NCBI GenBank assembly: GCA_964450435.1
Contig: CAYVCX010000042.1
Location: 1-25,478 of the forward strand
DNA length: 25,478 nucleotides
Source: SKLM01 sp964450435
GTDB lineage: Bacteria > Chloroflexota > Anaerolineae > B4-G1
Reading direction: 5' to 3'
Part shown: positions 1 through 7,594 of the stretch, piece after piece
How the letters are laid out: each line of letters starts with the position of its first letter
How positions within the stretch are numbered: position 1 is the first letter of the stretch
The notes under the pieces: generated by a model
What the model saw: only the letters and a program-made list of their open reading frames with translations
Database searches by the model: none
Told to the model about the DNA's origin: nothing
Made by a program: the position numbers and the translations under genes

Positions 1-173
1 CTGGCCATCCACGGGTCCCATCTCTCTTGCGTCACGAATTCCATCCATCACTGCATAGGGCGTCGTGGATACCGGTCGTGAGATTCATCTGGCTGCAGTC
101 CATCTTTCGCGGGACCGACCTCCCGCCGCTGGCTGGTTTACATTGCATTCTCTTCTCATCATAGGAGGCGCCG

Positions 174-1249
174 GTGAACAGACCCGTACTCCGGGTGGGA
201 ACTCGGAGCAGCGATTTGGCGCTTTGGCAGGCGCGCCACATCATCGCGCTTCTGGAGCTCCAGCATCCCGGGATCGAGTTCCGCATCGTCGGGATGTCCA
301 CCCGAGGCGACAGAGACCGGGAGACCCCGCTTGACCGGGCAGGGGGCGTGGGGGTGTTCGTCAAGGGATTGGAGATCGCACTGCTCGATGGTGAGATCGA
401 TGTGGCGGTCCACAGCCTGAAGGACCTGCCCAGCTCCGTGCCGCCGGAGTTTGCCCTGGCCGCCGTTCCGCAGCGCGGCGACCCGCGGGACGCGCTGGTG
501 TCGGCCAGCCGCGCCACGCTGATGGAGCTGCCTGCCGGGTCCCGGATTGGGACCGGATCGCCCCGTCGCAGGGCTCAGATTCTGGCGTTGAGGCCAGACG
601 TGCAGGTGGTGGGCATCCGCGGCAACGTCGACACGCGTCTACGTAAGGTCCGCGAGGCGGACTACGATGCCGTGGTGGTTGCAGCTGCGGGATTGGTCCG
701 CCTGGGCCGCGAGGATGCTATCGCCGAGCGGCTGTCGCCGGAGACGCTGCTTCCGGCGGCGGGACAGGGGGCGCTCGCCGTGGAGGTTCGCGCCGGTGAC
801 GAGGGGACGCGCGCCATCGCGGCCTCCGCCAACCATCCGCCCAGCCGGGCCGCCGCGCAGGCAGAGAGGGCTTTCATGGACCATCTCGGCGCTGGCTGCC
901 ACGTACCCGCCGCCGCCTATGCCCTGTTGGATCGGGACCTGCTCTGGCTGCGCGGGCTGGTGGCAAGTCACGACGGTGCGACCGTGATTCGTGCCGAGGG
1001 GCGCGGCACGATGGACGAAGCTGGCGTGTTGGGAAGGATTGTCGCGGAGTATCTTCTTGAGCGCGGCGCGGGGGAGTTGGTCGGANNNNNNNNNNNNNNN
1101 NNNNNNNNNNNNNNNNNNNNNNNNNNNNNNNNNNNNNNNNNNNNNNNNNNNNNNNNNNNNNNNNNNNNNNNNNNNNNNNNNNNNNGGGAAGGATTGTCGC
1201 GGAGTATCTTCTTGAGCGCGGCGCGGGGGAGTTGGTCGGATCAGACTAG
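174..1249 (+). CDS. hemC: Hydroxymethylbilane synthase (porphobilinogen deaminase), interrupted by an artificial scaffold gap
   Basis: The enzyme joins four porphobilinogens into hydroxymethylbilane in the cytoplasm. The start is GTG at 174, preceded by AGGAGG at 163-168 with a 5-nt spacer. The N-terminus RVGTRSSDLALWQA, the stretch HSLKDLP, RIGTGSPRRRAQ and GIRGNVDTRL are family signatures. Cys242 in LGAGCHVP is the expected attachment site of the dipyrromethane cofactor. The reading frame is broken by 100 Ns at 1086-1185, but the 55 bases before the gap (1031-1085) recur exactly after it (1186-1240). If the duplicate is collapsed, the protein runs on as GELVGSD and stops at TAG 1247-1249. 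That gives 306 residues, normal for HemC. Read literally, the gap shifts the frame and adds a false tail. This is the first gene of the heme cluster seen here; hemA would be expected upstream but is not in the window. Confidence 0.95.
1086..1185. other. Scaffold gap (100 N) with duplicated 55-bp flanks
   Basis: Exactly 100 Ns stand between two identical 55-base flanks, 1031-1085 and 1186-1240. This is what results when two contigs overlapping by a k-mer-sized end are scaffolded with a fixed-size gap instead of being merged. Probably no sequence is missing and the true locus is 155 bp shorter. Confidence 0.9.
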
Positions 1250-1282
1250 CCGCTCCGGGGGCGCTGCTTCCCACTGCCAGTG

Positions 1283-1345
1283 AAACGTAGAAGGTGAAAG
1301 GTAACACGTAAAACGTAGAACGTGAAACGTAAGACGTGAGACGGC
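1283..1345. repeat. Degenerate ACGTRAAACGT spacer repeat
   Basis: A purine-rich run of imperfect 8-11 bp units built on ACGTAAAACGT, ACGTGAAACGT and ACGTGAG lies between hemC and cobA-hemD. Similar low-complexity spacers occur in many Chloroflexota genomes (general recollection, not a search result). It is not plausibly coding. Confidence 0.7.
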
Positions 1346-1395
1346 AGACGTGAGGACTGAGGTGGGATACGTGCGGTGCGCGCGGAGGTGCGACA

Positions 1396-1507
1396 CATTA
1401 CCCTTCACGCCTGATGCATCACGGTTTGCGGCTTGCGCCTTACGTATGACGCATTGGGGCTTGCGCTTTGCGTATTACGCATTGCGTTTTACGCATCACG
1501 CATCACA
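1396..1507. repeat. Degenerate TTACGCATTACGC spacer repeat
   Basis: A pyrimidine-rich run of imperfect units such as TTACGTATGACGCATT, TTTGCGTATTACGCATT and TTTTACGCATCACGCATCAC fills the rest of the hemC to cobA-hemD spacer. It is roughly the inverse in composition of the purine-rich run at 1283-1345. It stays open in the cobA frame and so creates a false N-terminal extension of 56 codons from 1350, which should not be annotated as protein. Confidence 0.7.
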
Positions 1508-1517
1508 TAGGGGGCCC

Positions 1518-3113
1518 TTGACAAAGACTGGTACGGTCTATCTCATAGGCGCCGGGCCGGGAGACCCGGGTCTGATCACAGTGCGCGGGCGCAGGCGGCT
1601 CGCGGAGGCCGACGTTGTGCTGTACGACCGGCTGGTGGGCGCGGAGCTTCTGGACGCGACGCGCCCCGGCGCGGAGCTGATCTACGTGGGTAAGTCGGCC
1701 CAGAGCCACCGGCTGACTCAGCGGGAGATCAACGCCCTGCTGGTGGAGAAGGCCCGGGCCGGGCTGAAGGTAGCGCGGCTCAAGGGTGGGGACCCGTTCG
1801 TCTTCGGCCGGGGCGGCGAGGAGGCGCAGGTCCTGGTGGACGCCGGCGTTCCGTTCGAGGTCGTGCCCGGCATCACCAGCCCCATCGCCGTGCCGGCCTA
1901 TGCCGGGATACCGGTCACCCATCGTGACGTGGCCTCGAGCTTCGCCGTGGTCACCGGACATCGGCGCAAGGGAGGCCAGGACGCGGAAGAGGGTCTGGGG
2001 CTCGACTGGGAGGCCCTGGCCAGGATAGAGACCTTGATCGTCCTGATGGGCGTCGGGAACCTGAGCGTCATCTGCCGCGAGCTCCTCGCTGCCGGACGCG
2101 CACCGGATACGCCCGCCGCGCTCATCCGCTGGGGGACCACTCCTCGACAGGAGGTCGTCAGTGGCACGCTCGGCACGATCGCGCAACGGGTGCAGGAGGC
2201 GGGGCTGCGCCCGCCCGGGGTGCTGGTGGTCGGCGGTGTCGCCGCCCTGCGAGAAGACCTGCGCTGGTTTGATGCGCAGCCGCTCTTCGGACTGCGCGTC
2301 CTGATCACACGCCCGCGCGGTAAGGCCGGTCAACTGGCGGGCCGCCTGAGCGACCTGGGGGCGGAGCCCGTCATCTTCCCCACTATCGCCATTCGCCCGC
2401 CCGGGAGCTGGGTGCCGCTGGACGACGCGGTGGCGGCGCTGTCGTCCTACGACTGGGTGGTCTTCACCAGCACCAACGGAGTGAGGTTCTTCTGGGAGCG
2501 TCTGGTGCGGGCGGGCGGGGACGCCCGGGCCTTCGCCGGGGCCCGGCTGGCTGCCATTGGCCCCGTGACGGCTGAACAGCTTGGGTTGCACGGCCTCCAC
2601 GCCGACCTGGTGCCGGACCAGTACATTGCTGAAGCAATCCTGGACGAGATCGGCGATGTGTCCGGGCAGCGGGTTCTTCTGCCCCGCGCGGACATCGCCC
2701 GCCCTGTCCTGGCCGAGGGATTGCGCGCCGTTGGCGCGAGAGTTGAGGAGGTCCCCGCCTACCGGACCATGCCGGCGAATGTCGCGGACGGCGAGGATAT
2801 CCGGGAGAGGATGGCGGCGGGGGAGATTGATGTTCTCACTTTCACCAGTTCGTCGACCGTGCGGAACTTCGCCGCAGCGCTCGAGCCTCTACCGAACCTG
2901 AAGGCGGGCACCATCGTCGCCTGCATCGGCCCCATCACAGCGCAGACAGCCCGAGAGTGCGGCTTGCCGGTCCACGTCAGCGCCGGCGAGCACACGATCG
3001 ATGGGCTGCTCAACGCCCTCACCGAGTACTGCTCCACGGAGCGCCGAGGAGTTGTGCAGGAGGACGATTCCCTCCGCATGCCGGCGTCTCTACCCGACAG
3101 GAACAGAACATGA
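1518..3113 (+). CDS. cobA-hemD: Uroporphyrinogen-III C-methyltransferase / uroporphyrinogen-III synthase fusion
   Basis: This bifunctional protein (531 residues) would close hydroxymethylbilane to uroporphyrinogen III (HemD half) and methylate it twice with SAM to precorrin-2 (SUMT/CobA half). Residues 1 to about 250 carry SUMT signatures: VYLIGAGPGDPG near the start, YVGKSAQSH, RLKGGDPFVFGRGGEE, VVPGITSPIAVPAYAGIPVTHR and VTGHR. Residues from about 255 to 510 match HemD: LRVLITRPRGKAGQL, WVVFTSTNGVRFF and FTSSSTVRNF. The TTG start at 1518 follows AGGGGG (1509-1514) and places GAGPGDPG at the usual distance from the N-terminus. The open frame extends up to 1350, but those codons translate spacer repeats. 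The stop overlaps the next start (ATGA, 3110-3113). Such fusions are known in Firmicutes and Chloroflexota. Precorrin-2 oxidation and iron insertion are not encoded nearby. Confidence 0.93.
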   Translation: MTKTGTVYLIGAGPGDPGLITVRGRRRLAEADVVLYDRLVGAELLDATRPGAELIYVGKSAQSHRLTQREINALLVEKARAGLKVARLKGGDPFVFGRGGEEAQVLVDAGVPFEVVPGITSPIAVPAYAGIPVTHRDVASSFAVVTGHRRKGGQDAEEGLGLDWEALARIETLIVLMGVGNLSVICRELLAAGRAPDTPAALIRWGTTPRQEVVSGTLGTIAQRVQEAGLRPPGVLVVGGVAALREDLRWFDAQPLFGLRVLITRPRGKAGQLAGRLSDLGAEPVIFPTIAIRPPGSWVPLDDAVAALSSYDWVVFTSTNGVRFFWERLVRAGGDARAFAGARLAAIGPVTAEQLGLHGLHADLVPDQYIAEAILDEIGDVSGQRVLLPRADIARPVLAEGLRAVGARVEEVPAYRTMPANVADGEDIRERMAAGEIDVLTFTSSSTVRNFAAALEPLPNLKAGTIVACIGPITAQTARECGLPVHVSAGEHTIDGLLNALTEYCSTERRGVVQEDDSLRMPASLPDRNRT

Positions 3114-4288
3114 TCAGCGTCACCCGACTTCTCTGTGACCGGATCGGTACCCAGGACCATCTGCGCTACCAGTGGCGTCGGAAGGAGTACGCCAGCCGCA
3201 GGGAGGCGAATCTAAGCCGGAGACCAATCGTGGTCTGGAACTCGACCAAGTCGTGCAATCTCCGTTGTATCCACTGCTACTACGCCGCTCGGGCCGAGCC
3301 TGACCCGGATGAGCTGCCCACCGCTGAGGCGAAGGCTTTCATCGACGACCTGGCCGAATTTGGAGTGCCTGTGCTCCTCTTTTCCGGGGGCGAGCCGCTG
3401 ATGCGCTGCGATCTCTTCGAGCTGGGTGCGTATGCTGTGGAGCGTGGCCTGCGGACCGTGGTCTCCACCAACGGCACGCTCATCGACGGCCCGGCCGCAG
3501 AGCGCATCAGGGAGGCTGGGTTCTCGTACGTCGGCATCTCCCTGGACGGCATCGGCGAGACCAACGATCGTTTTCGCGGCGTGAGCGGAGCCTACGAAGC
3601 GGCGCTGGCCGGCTTCCGCGAATGCCGGGCTGTCGGGGTGCGCACCGGCCTGCGCCTGACACTCAACAAGCACAACCTGGATGACCTTCCCGAGATCCTC
3701 GACCTGCTACGGGATGAGGGCATCCCCCGCGCCTGCTTCTACCATCTGGTGTACGCCGGACGGGGCGAGCGCATGCGCACCGACGACCTGACACGGGAGG
3801 AGACGCGGGCGGCCGTGGACATGATCTTCGAGCGCGCTGTGGCGTTCCACCGCGAGGGCCTGGACATTGAAATCCTCACCGTCGATAACCACGCCGACGG
3901 ACCCTACCTGTTGCGGCGCGTGGAGCAAGAACAGCCGGAGCGGTATCAGGAGGTGCTTGCGCTCCTCAGGGCCAACGGCGGCAACGCCTCCGGTGTCGGC
4001 ATCGCCGCCGTGGATCACCGCGGCGACGTCCACCCCGATCAGTTCTGGCAGCACCACACCTGCGGGAACGTGCGTGAACGGCCTTTCGGTGAGATCTGGA
4101 CCGACACCTCCGATCCGCTGATGGCTGGCCTCAAGGACCGCAGACCGCTGCTGCAGGGGCGCTGCGCCGAGTGCCGGTATCTCGATCTGTGTAACGGCAA
4201 CTTCCGGGTGCGCGCCGCGGCCGTCCACGGCGACGTCTGGGCACCGGACCCGGCCTGCTATCTTACTGACGAGGAGATCTGGCAGTGA
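3110..4288 (+). CDS. ahbC: Radical SAM 12,18-didecarboxysiroheme deacetylase (NirJ/AhbC family)
   Basis: Predicted to remove the acetate side chains of 12,18-didecarboxysiroheme, giving Fe-coproporphyrin III, in the anaerobic siroheme-dependent heme pathway. The protein has 392 residues. The radical SAM cluster motif CNLRCIHC supplies Cys49, Cys53 and Cys56; FSGGEPL and GISLDGIGETNDRFRG follow. The C-terminal half has NGGNASGVGIAAVD, GDVHPDQFW, HHTCGNVRERPFGEIW and the cysteine-rich GRCAECRYLDLCNGN that binds an auxiliary iron-sulfur cluster. These C-terminal blocks closely resemble NirJ of heme d1 synthesis, which is why I assign AhbC here and AhbD to the second radical SAM gene. ATG at 3110 overlaps the cobA-hemD stop and has AGGAA at 3099-3103. 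The frame stays open further upstream, but only as a shadow of hemD. A NirJ role is less likely because no cytochrome cd1 nitrite reductase is present. Confidence 0.88.
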   Translation: MISVTRLLCDRIGTQDHLRYQWRRKEYASRREANLSRRPIVVWNSTKSCNLRCIHCYYAARAEPDPDELPTAEAKAFIDDLAEFGVPVLLFSGGEPLMRCDLFELGAYAVERGLRTVVSTNGTLIDGPAAERIREAGFSYVGISLDGIGETNDRFRGVSGAYEAALAGFRECRAVGVRTGLRLTLNKHNLDDLPEILDLLRDEGIPRACFYHLVYAGRGERMRTDDLTREETRAAVDMIFERAVAFHREGLDIEILTVDNHADGPYLLRRVEQEQPERYQEVLALLRANGGNASGVGIAAVDHRGDVHPDQFWQHHTCGNVRERPFGEIWTDTSDPLMAGLKDRRPLLQGRCAECRYLDLCNGNFRVRAAAVHGDVWAPDPACYLTDEEIWQ

Positions 4289-4325
4289 CTGTAGACCGCC
4301 GGGCTCCACCGGGAGAGGACCAGCC

Positions 4326-5360
4326 ATGAGTACATTTCCCAGATATCGACCCCGCCGGCTGCGCATCAACGCGACCCTGCGCCGTATGGTGCGGGAGACG
4401 AGGCTTTCGCCGTCGGACTTCGTCTATCCTCTCTTCGTGCGCCACGGGGAGGGCTTGAAGCGCGAGATCCCCTCCATGCCGGGCAACTTCCACTGGTCGG
4501 TTGATCTGATTGGCCAGGAGGTGGCCGAGATTGCCGCCCTGGGCATCCCGGGCGTGGTTCTATTCGGGCTGCCGGCCAGCAAGGACCCCGTGGGTGAGGA
4601 GAACTTCGCCCCGCAGGGGATCGTTCAGCAGGCAATTCGCGCGGCCAAAGAGGCCGTGCCCGATCTGATCGTCATCACCGACGTCTGCCTCTGCGAGTAC
4701 ACCAGTCATGGTCACTGTGGGCTGATCAAGGGGCCGGCCTGGGGCGCGCCCGACGTCCTTCCCGAGAGTCGAGGACTTCCGGACGGCTGCGTGCTCAACG
4801 ATGAGACGCTGGAGATCCTGGGGAAGGTGGCCGTCTCTCACGCTGAGGCTGGTGCCGACATTGTGGCCCCCTCGGGGATGATAGACGGGATGGTGGGCGC
4901 GATCCGCAGCGCTCTGGATGGGGCTGGCTACGCCCACACTGCCATCCTGTCTTATGCCGCCAAGTACGCTTCCAGCTTCTACGGCCCCTTCCGCGATGCC
5001 TGTGAGTCGCCGCCCCAGTTTGGCGACCGCTGCAGCCATCAGATGGATCCCGCCAATGCGCGGGAGGCGCTCCGCGAGGTGGCCCTGGACATAGAGGAAG
5101 GCGCTGACATCGTGATGGTCAAGCCGGCGCTTCCGTATCTGGACGTGATCCGGCTGGTCCGCGACGCCTTCGACTACCCCGTGGCGGCCTACAGCGTCAG
5201 CGGAGAGTACGCTATGATCAAGGCGGCGGCCCGGAAGGGCTGGATCAGCGAGCGGGGGGTGGCGCTGGAGGCGCTCACGTCCGTCAAACGGGCCGGCGCC
5301 GATCTGATCCTGACCTATTGGGCGAAGGACGCGGCCCGCTGGCTGAGGGAAGAAGGGTAG
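4326..5360 (+). CDS. hemB: Delta-aminolevulinic acid dehydratase (porphobilinogen synthase), zinc type
   Basis: Condenses two 5-aminolevulinate molecules to porphobilinogen. The 344-residue protein has the zinc-site cysteines Cys121, Cys123 and Cys131 in DVCLCEYTSHGHCG, so it is of the zinc-dependent rather than the magnesium-only type. The Schiff-base lysines are Lys213 in SYAAKYASSFYGPFRDA and Lys266 in MVKPALPYLD. Other family marks are VLFGLPASKDPVG, VAPSGMIDGMVGAIR and AYSVSGEYAMI. The loop after the zinc motif is longer than usual: about a dozen extra residues (KGPAWGAPDVLPESRG) lie between HCGLI and VLNDETLE. The gene starts 37 bp after ahbC with GGGAGAGG upstream and ends 3 bp before ahbD, so translation is probably coupled. 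Its position between the two radical SAM genes is unusual. Confidence 0.96.
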   Translation: MSTFPRYRPRRLRINATLRRMVRETRLSPSDFVYPLFVRHGEGLKREIPSMPGNFHWSVDLIGQEVAEIAALGIPGVVLFGLPASKDPVGEENFAPQGIVQQAIRAAKEAVPDLIVITDVCLCEYTSHGHCGLIKGPAWGAPDVLPESRGLPDGCVLNDETLEILGKVAVSHAEAGADIVAPSGMIDGMVGAIRSALDGAGYAHTAILSYAAKYASSFYGPFRDACESPPQFGDRCSHQMDPANAREALREVALDIEEGADIVMVKPALPYLDVIRLVRDAFDYPVAAYSVSGEYAMIKAAARKGWISERGVALEALTSVKRAGADLILTYWAKDAARWLREEG

Positions 5361-5363
5361 CCT

Positions 5364-6467
5364 ATGGGTCATCCGGTCACGAGCGAGGCCGAGGGCCCTG
5401 CGCCTCGTGTCATTGCCTGGGAGTCGACCCGGGCCTGCAACCTGGTCTGCCGCCACTGCCGCGCCAGCGCTCAGGAGGAGCCGTCTCCCGACGAGCTTAG
5501 GACGAGCGAAGTGCTTCAGCTCATCGATCAGATCGCTGGGGTCTCAAAGCCCATCTTCGTCATCAGCGGCGGCGAGCCTTTGATGCGGGAGGATGTATTC
5601 GACATCGCTGCCTATGCCACCAGGCGGGGCCTCCACGTGGCCATCTCCCCCAACGGGACGCTGATTACGCCGGACAGCGTGGGGCGGATGAAGGACGCCG
5701 GCATAAAACGTGTCTCGGTCAGCATCGACGGCTCGCGCGCCGGACGCCACGATGCCGTCCGCGGTGTGCCCGGCGCCTTCTCCCAGGCCGTGCGCGGCAT
5801 CGGGTATTGCCGCGACGGGGGCCTTCCCTTTCAGATCAACACCACTGTGATGCGACAGAACGTGGGCGACCTGAGCGCCATCCATGATCTGACCGTCTCT
5901 CTGGGGGCGGCGGCATGGCACGTCTTCATGTTGGTGCCGACCGGGCGCGGCAAGGTGGACGATGAGCTGACGCCCCAGGGCTACGAGAACATGCTCAATT
6001 GGGTTTATGACGCTGCCCTCGAATCGCCCATCCCCCTGCGGGTGACCTGTGGTCCCCAGTTCATGCGGTTGGTCCTCACCCATCGGGCCCAGGCCGATGC
6101 CGAAGCTGATCCCTCTCCCAATCTGGTGGGCCGCGCGCGCGGCCTGGACCGTATGAGCCGCGGCTGCCTGGCCGGGATGGGCTACTGCTTCATCTCCCAC
6201 CGGGGCGAGGTCTACCCCTGCGGCTATCTCCCGGTGCTGGCCGGCAGCGTGCGGGAGGAGGACTTCGGGACCATCTATCGGGAGTCCCCGCTGTTCCGGC
6301 GGTTGCGGGATCTGAGCCGGCTGGAGGGGAAGTGCGGCGAGTGCCCGTTCGTGCAGCGCTGCGGTGGCTGTCGCGCTCGGGCCTTCGCCCTCACGGGCAA
6401 CTACCTGGCTGAGGAACCCTACTGTGTGTATGAGCCTGCTGACCACGCCGCTCAACCGCCCGATTGA
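5364..6467 (+). CDS. ahbD: Radical SAM heme synthase (Fe-coproporphyrin III decarboxylase, AhbD)
   Basis: Predicted to decarboxylate two propionates of Fe-coproporphyrin III oxidatively to vinyl groups, the last step of the siroheme-dependent heme pathway. The protein has 367 residues. VIAWESTRACNLVCRHCRA holds the radical SAM cysteines Cys25, Cys29 and Cys32, followed by VISGGEPLMREDVF, ISPNGTLI and VSVSIDGSRAGRHDAVRG. The WE-TR-CNL-C-HCRA start and the phrase INTTVMRQN are typical of AhbD rather than NirJ/AhbC. The C-terminus has auxiliary-cluster cysteines in SRGCLAGMGYC, VYPCGYLPVLAG and GKCGECPFVQRCGGCRARA. It follows hemB by 3 bp, with GGAAGAAGG overlapping the hemB end as ribosome binding site. 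Heme d1 or peptide-maturation radical SAM roles are less likely given the surrounding heme genes. Confidence 0.88.
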   Translation: MGHPVTSEAEGPAPRVIAWESTRACNLVCRHCRASAQEEPSPDELRTSEVLQLIDQIAGVSKPIFVISGGEPLMREDVFDIAAYATRRGLHVAISPNGTLITPDSVGRMKDAGIKRVSVSIDGSRAGRHDAVRGVPGAFSQAVRGIGYCRDGGLPFQINTTVMRQNVGDLSAIHDLTVSLGAAAWHVFMLVPTGRGKVDDELTPQGYENMLNWVYDAALESPIPLRVTCGPQFMRLVLTHRAQADAEADPSPNLVGRARGLDRMSRGCLAGMGYCFISHRGEVYPCGYLPVLAGSVREEDFGTIYRESPLFRRLRDLSRLEGKCGECPFVQRCGGCRARAFALTGNYLAEEPYCVYEPADHAAQPPD

Positions 6468-6473
6468 GGGCTT

Positions 6474-6502
6474 CGGGCGAGGGCGGTTGACGGCCTCGCC
6501 CG
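6474..6502 (+). other. Intercistronic hairpin between ahbD and ahbAB
   Basis: CGGGCGAGG (6474-6482) is the exact reverse complement of CCTCGCCCG (6494-6502), leaving an 11-nt loop. It starts just after the ahbD stop. No T tract follows, so it is not a classical terminator; a role in mRNA processing or in differential expression of the last two genes is possible. Confidence 0.45.
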
Positions 6503-6535
6503 CGTTGGCGGGACTGCAGACGAGAGAGGGAGACC

Positions 6536-7510
6536 ATGGATGAGCTCGACCGCCGGCTCCTCGATCAGCTTCAGGAGTCGTTGCCTCTGCGGCCGCGCCC
6601 CTTCGCTACCCTGGGGCAGGTGCTGGGGTTGAGCGAGGATGAGGTTCTCTCCCGAACCGTGGCTCTGAAGGCGGAGGGTATCATCCGCCACATCGGCCCC
6701 ATCTTCTCCTCGCGCCGCCTGGGGTACCACAGCACTTTGGCCGCCTTCCACGTTCCGCCGGGGCGCCTGGAACAAGTCGCGGCGCAGGTCAGCCGTCATC
6801 CCGGGGTCAGTCACAACTACGCTCGGAATCATCACTACAACCTGTGGTTCACGTTGACCCTGCCGCCGGACCAGGATCTGGGGGACGACATCGCACGCCT
6901 GGCCGCCGAGGCCGGCGTGGACGACGTCCTCAATCTGCCGTCGCTCCGGCGCTTCAAGCTCGGCGTGCACTTCAGTATGTCGGGGCGGCAGGGCCCGGCG
7001 CCCGCGGACGCGCCGCCCCCCGACCGGTCGAGACCGGCGGAGCTCACCGACTTCGAGCGGGACGTGGTGCGGGCACTTCAGACAGACCTGCCCCTGGTCG
7101 CCCGTCCCTTCCAGGGAGCGGCGGCGGATCTGGGGGTCACCGAGGAGACGCTCCTTCAAACGGCGCGGGATCTCGACCGGCGGGGCGTTATGCGCCGCTT
7201 CAGCGTCGTACTCCAGCACCGCCGGGCAGGATTCACCGCCAACGGGATGGCCTGCTGGGTCGTCCCCGAGGCGCGCGTCAAGGCAGCGGGCCAGGCGGCG
7301 GCGGCCTTCTCGGCCGTCAGTCACTGCTACCAGCGCCCGGCTTTCCCGCCCCGCTGGCCCTACAATCTCTTCACGATGGTACATGGCCGGACCCGGGACG
7401 AGGTGGAGGGCATCGTCGAGGACATCCATCGGGAGATCGGCCCCCTGGAGCACACTATTCTCTACAGCGTCCAGGAGTTCAAGAAGCAGCGTGTGCGCTA
7501 TTTCACGTAG
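6536..7510 (+). CDS. ahbAB: Siroheme decarboxylase, fused AhbA-AhbB (NirDL-like)
   Basis: Predicted to decarboxylate siroheme to 12,18-didecarboxysiroheme, the committed step of the alternative heme route. The 324 residues form two tandem Lrp/AsnC-like halves, each with an N-terminal winged helix and a C-terminal ferredoxin-like fold. Half 1 (about 1-155) contains GIIRHIGPIFSSRRLGY and RNHHYNLWFTL. Half 2 (about 168-324) contains GVMRRFSVVLQHRRAGF, AFPPRWPYNLFTMVHGRT and VQEFKKQRVRYF. These are the AhbA/NirD and AhbB/NirL signatures respectively; the conserved His and Tyr in the YNLWF and YNLF regions lie in the substrate pocket of this family. In many bacteria the halves are two genes, while a fused NirDL is also known. 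It sits between heme synthase and hemL. Although it looks like a transcription factor, the YNLWFT and WPYNLFTMVHG motifs argue for the enzyme. Confidence 0.9.
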   Translation: MDELDRRLLDQLQESLPLRPRPFATLGQVLGLSEDEVLSRTVALKAEGIIRHIGPIFSSRRLGYHSTLAAFHVPPGRLEQVAAQVSRHPGVSHNYARNHHYNLWFTLTLPPDQDLGDDIARLAAEAGVDDVLNLPSLRRFKLGVHFSMSGRQGPAPADAPPPDRSRPAELTDFERDVVRALQTDLPLVARPFQGAAADLGVTEETLLQTARDLDRRGVMRRFSVVLQHRRAGFTANGMACWVVPEARVKAAGQAAAAFSAVSHCYQRPAFPPRWPYNLFTMVHGRTRDEVEGIVEDIHREIGPLEHTILYSVQEFKKQRVRYFT

Positions 7511-7594
7511 CGACCTGGCAGGTGCAGAGGTCGGCCCAACGGCTTTCCACAGCCGATGATCATTCATTCAACAGCATTCGGAGGAGGGGTGTCC

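Noticed and set aside
3..164. Open + frame from the left edge, possible end of a hemA gene
   Set aside because: The 53 codons show no glutamyl-tRNA reductase C-terminal features and are rich in His, Pro and Leu like translated spacer. A short minus-strand frame from 48 to the edge was equally unsupported.
1518..1546. TTGACA followed after 17 nt by TCTCAT, promoter-like
   Set aside because: It overlaps the TTG start codon and the conserved N-terminus of CobA-HemD, and the -10 half is weak, so it is better explained as coding sequence.
2957..3109. N-terminal extension of ahbC in the same frame
   Set aside because: It lies entirely within the hemD coding region in another frame; ATG 3110 has a ribosome binding site and gives the family-length protein.
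4560..5456. Long minus-strand open frame opposite hemB
   Set aside because: It has no motif or ribosome binding site and arises from the strong codon bias of hemB. The same applies to long antisense frames opposite ahbD, hemL, the CoA ligase and the kinase.
6536..7510. Lrp/AsnC transcription regulator
   Set aside because: The fold is shared, but the YNLWFT and WPYNLFTMVHG motifs and the heme-gene context identify siroheme decarboxylase.
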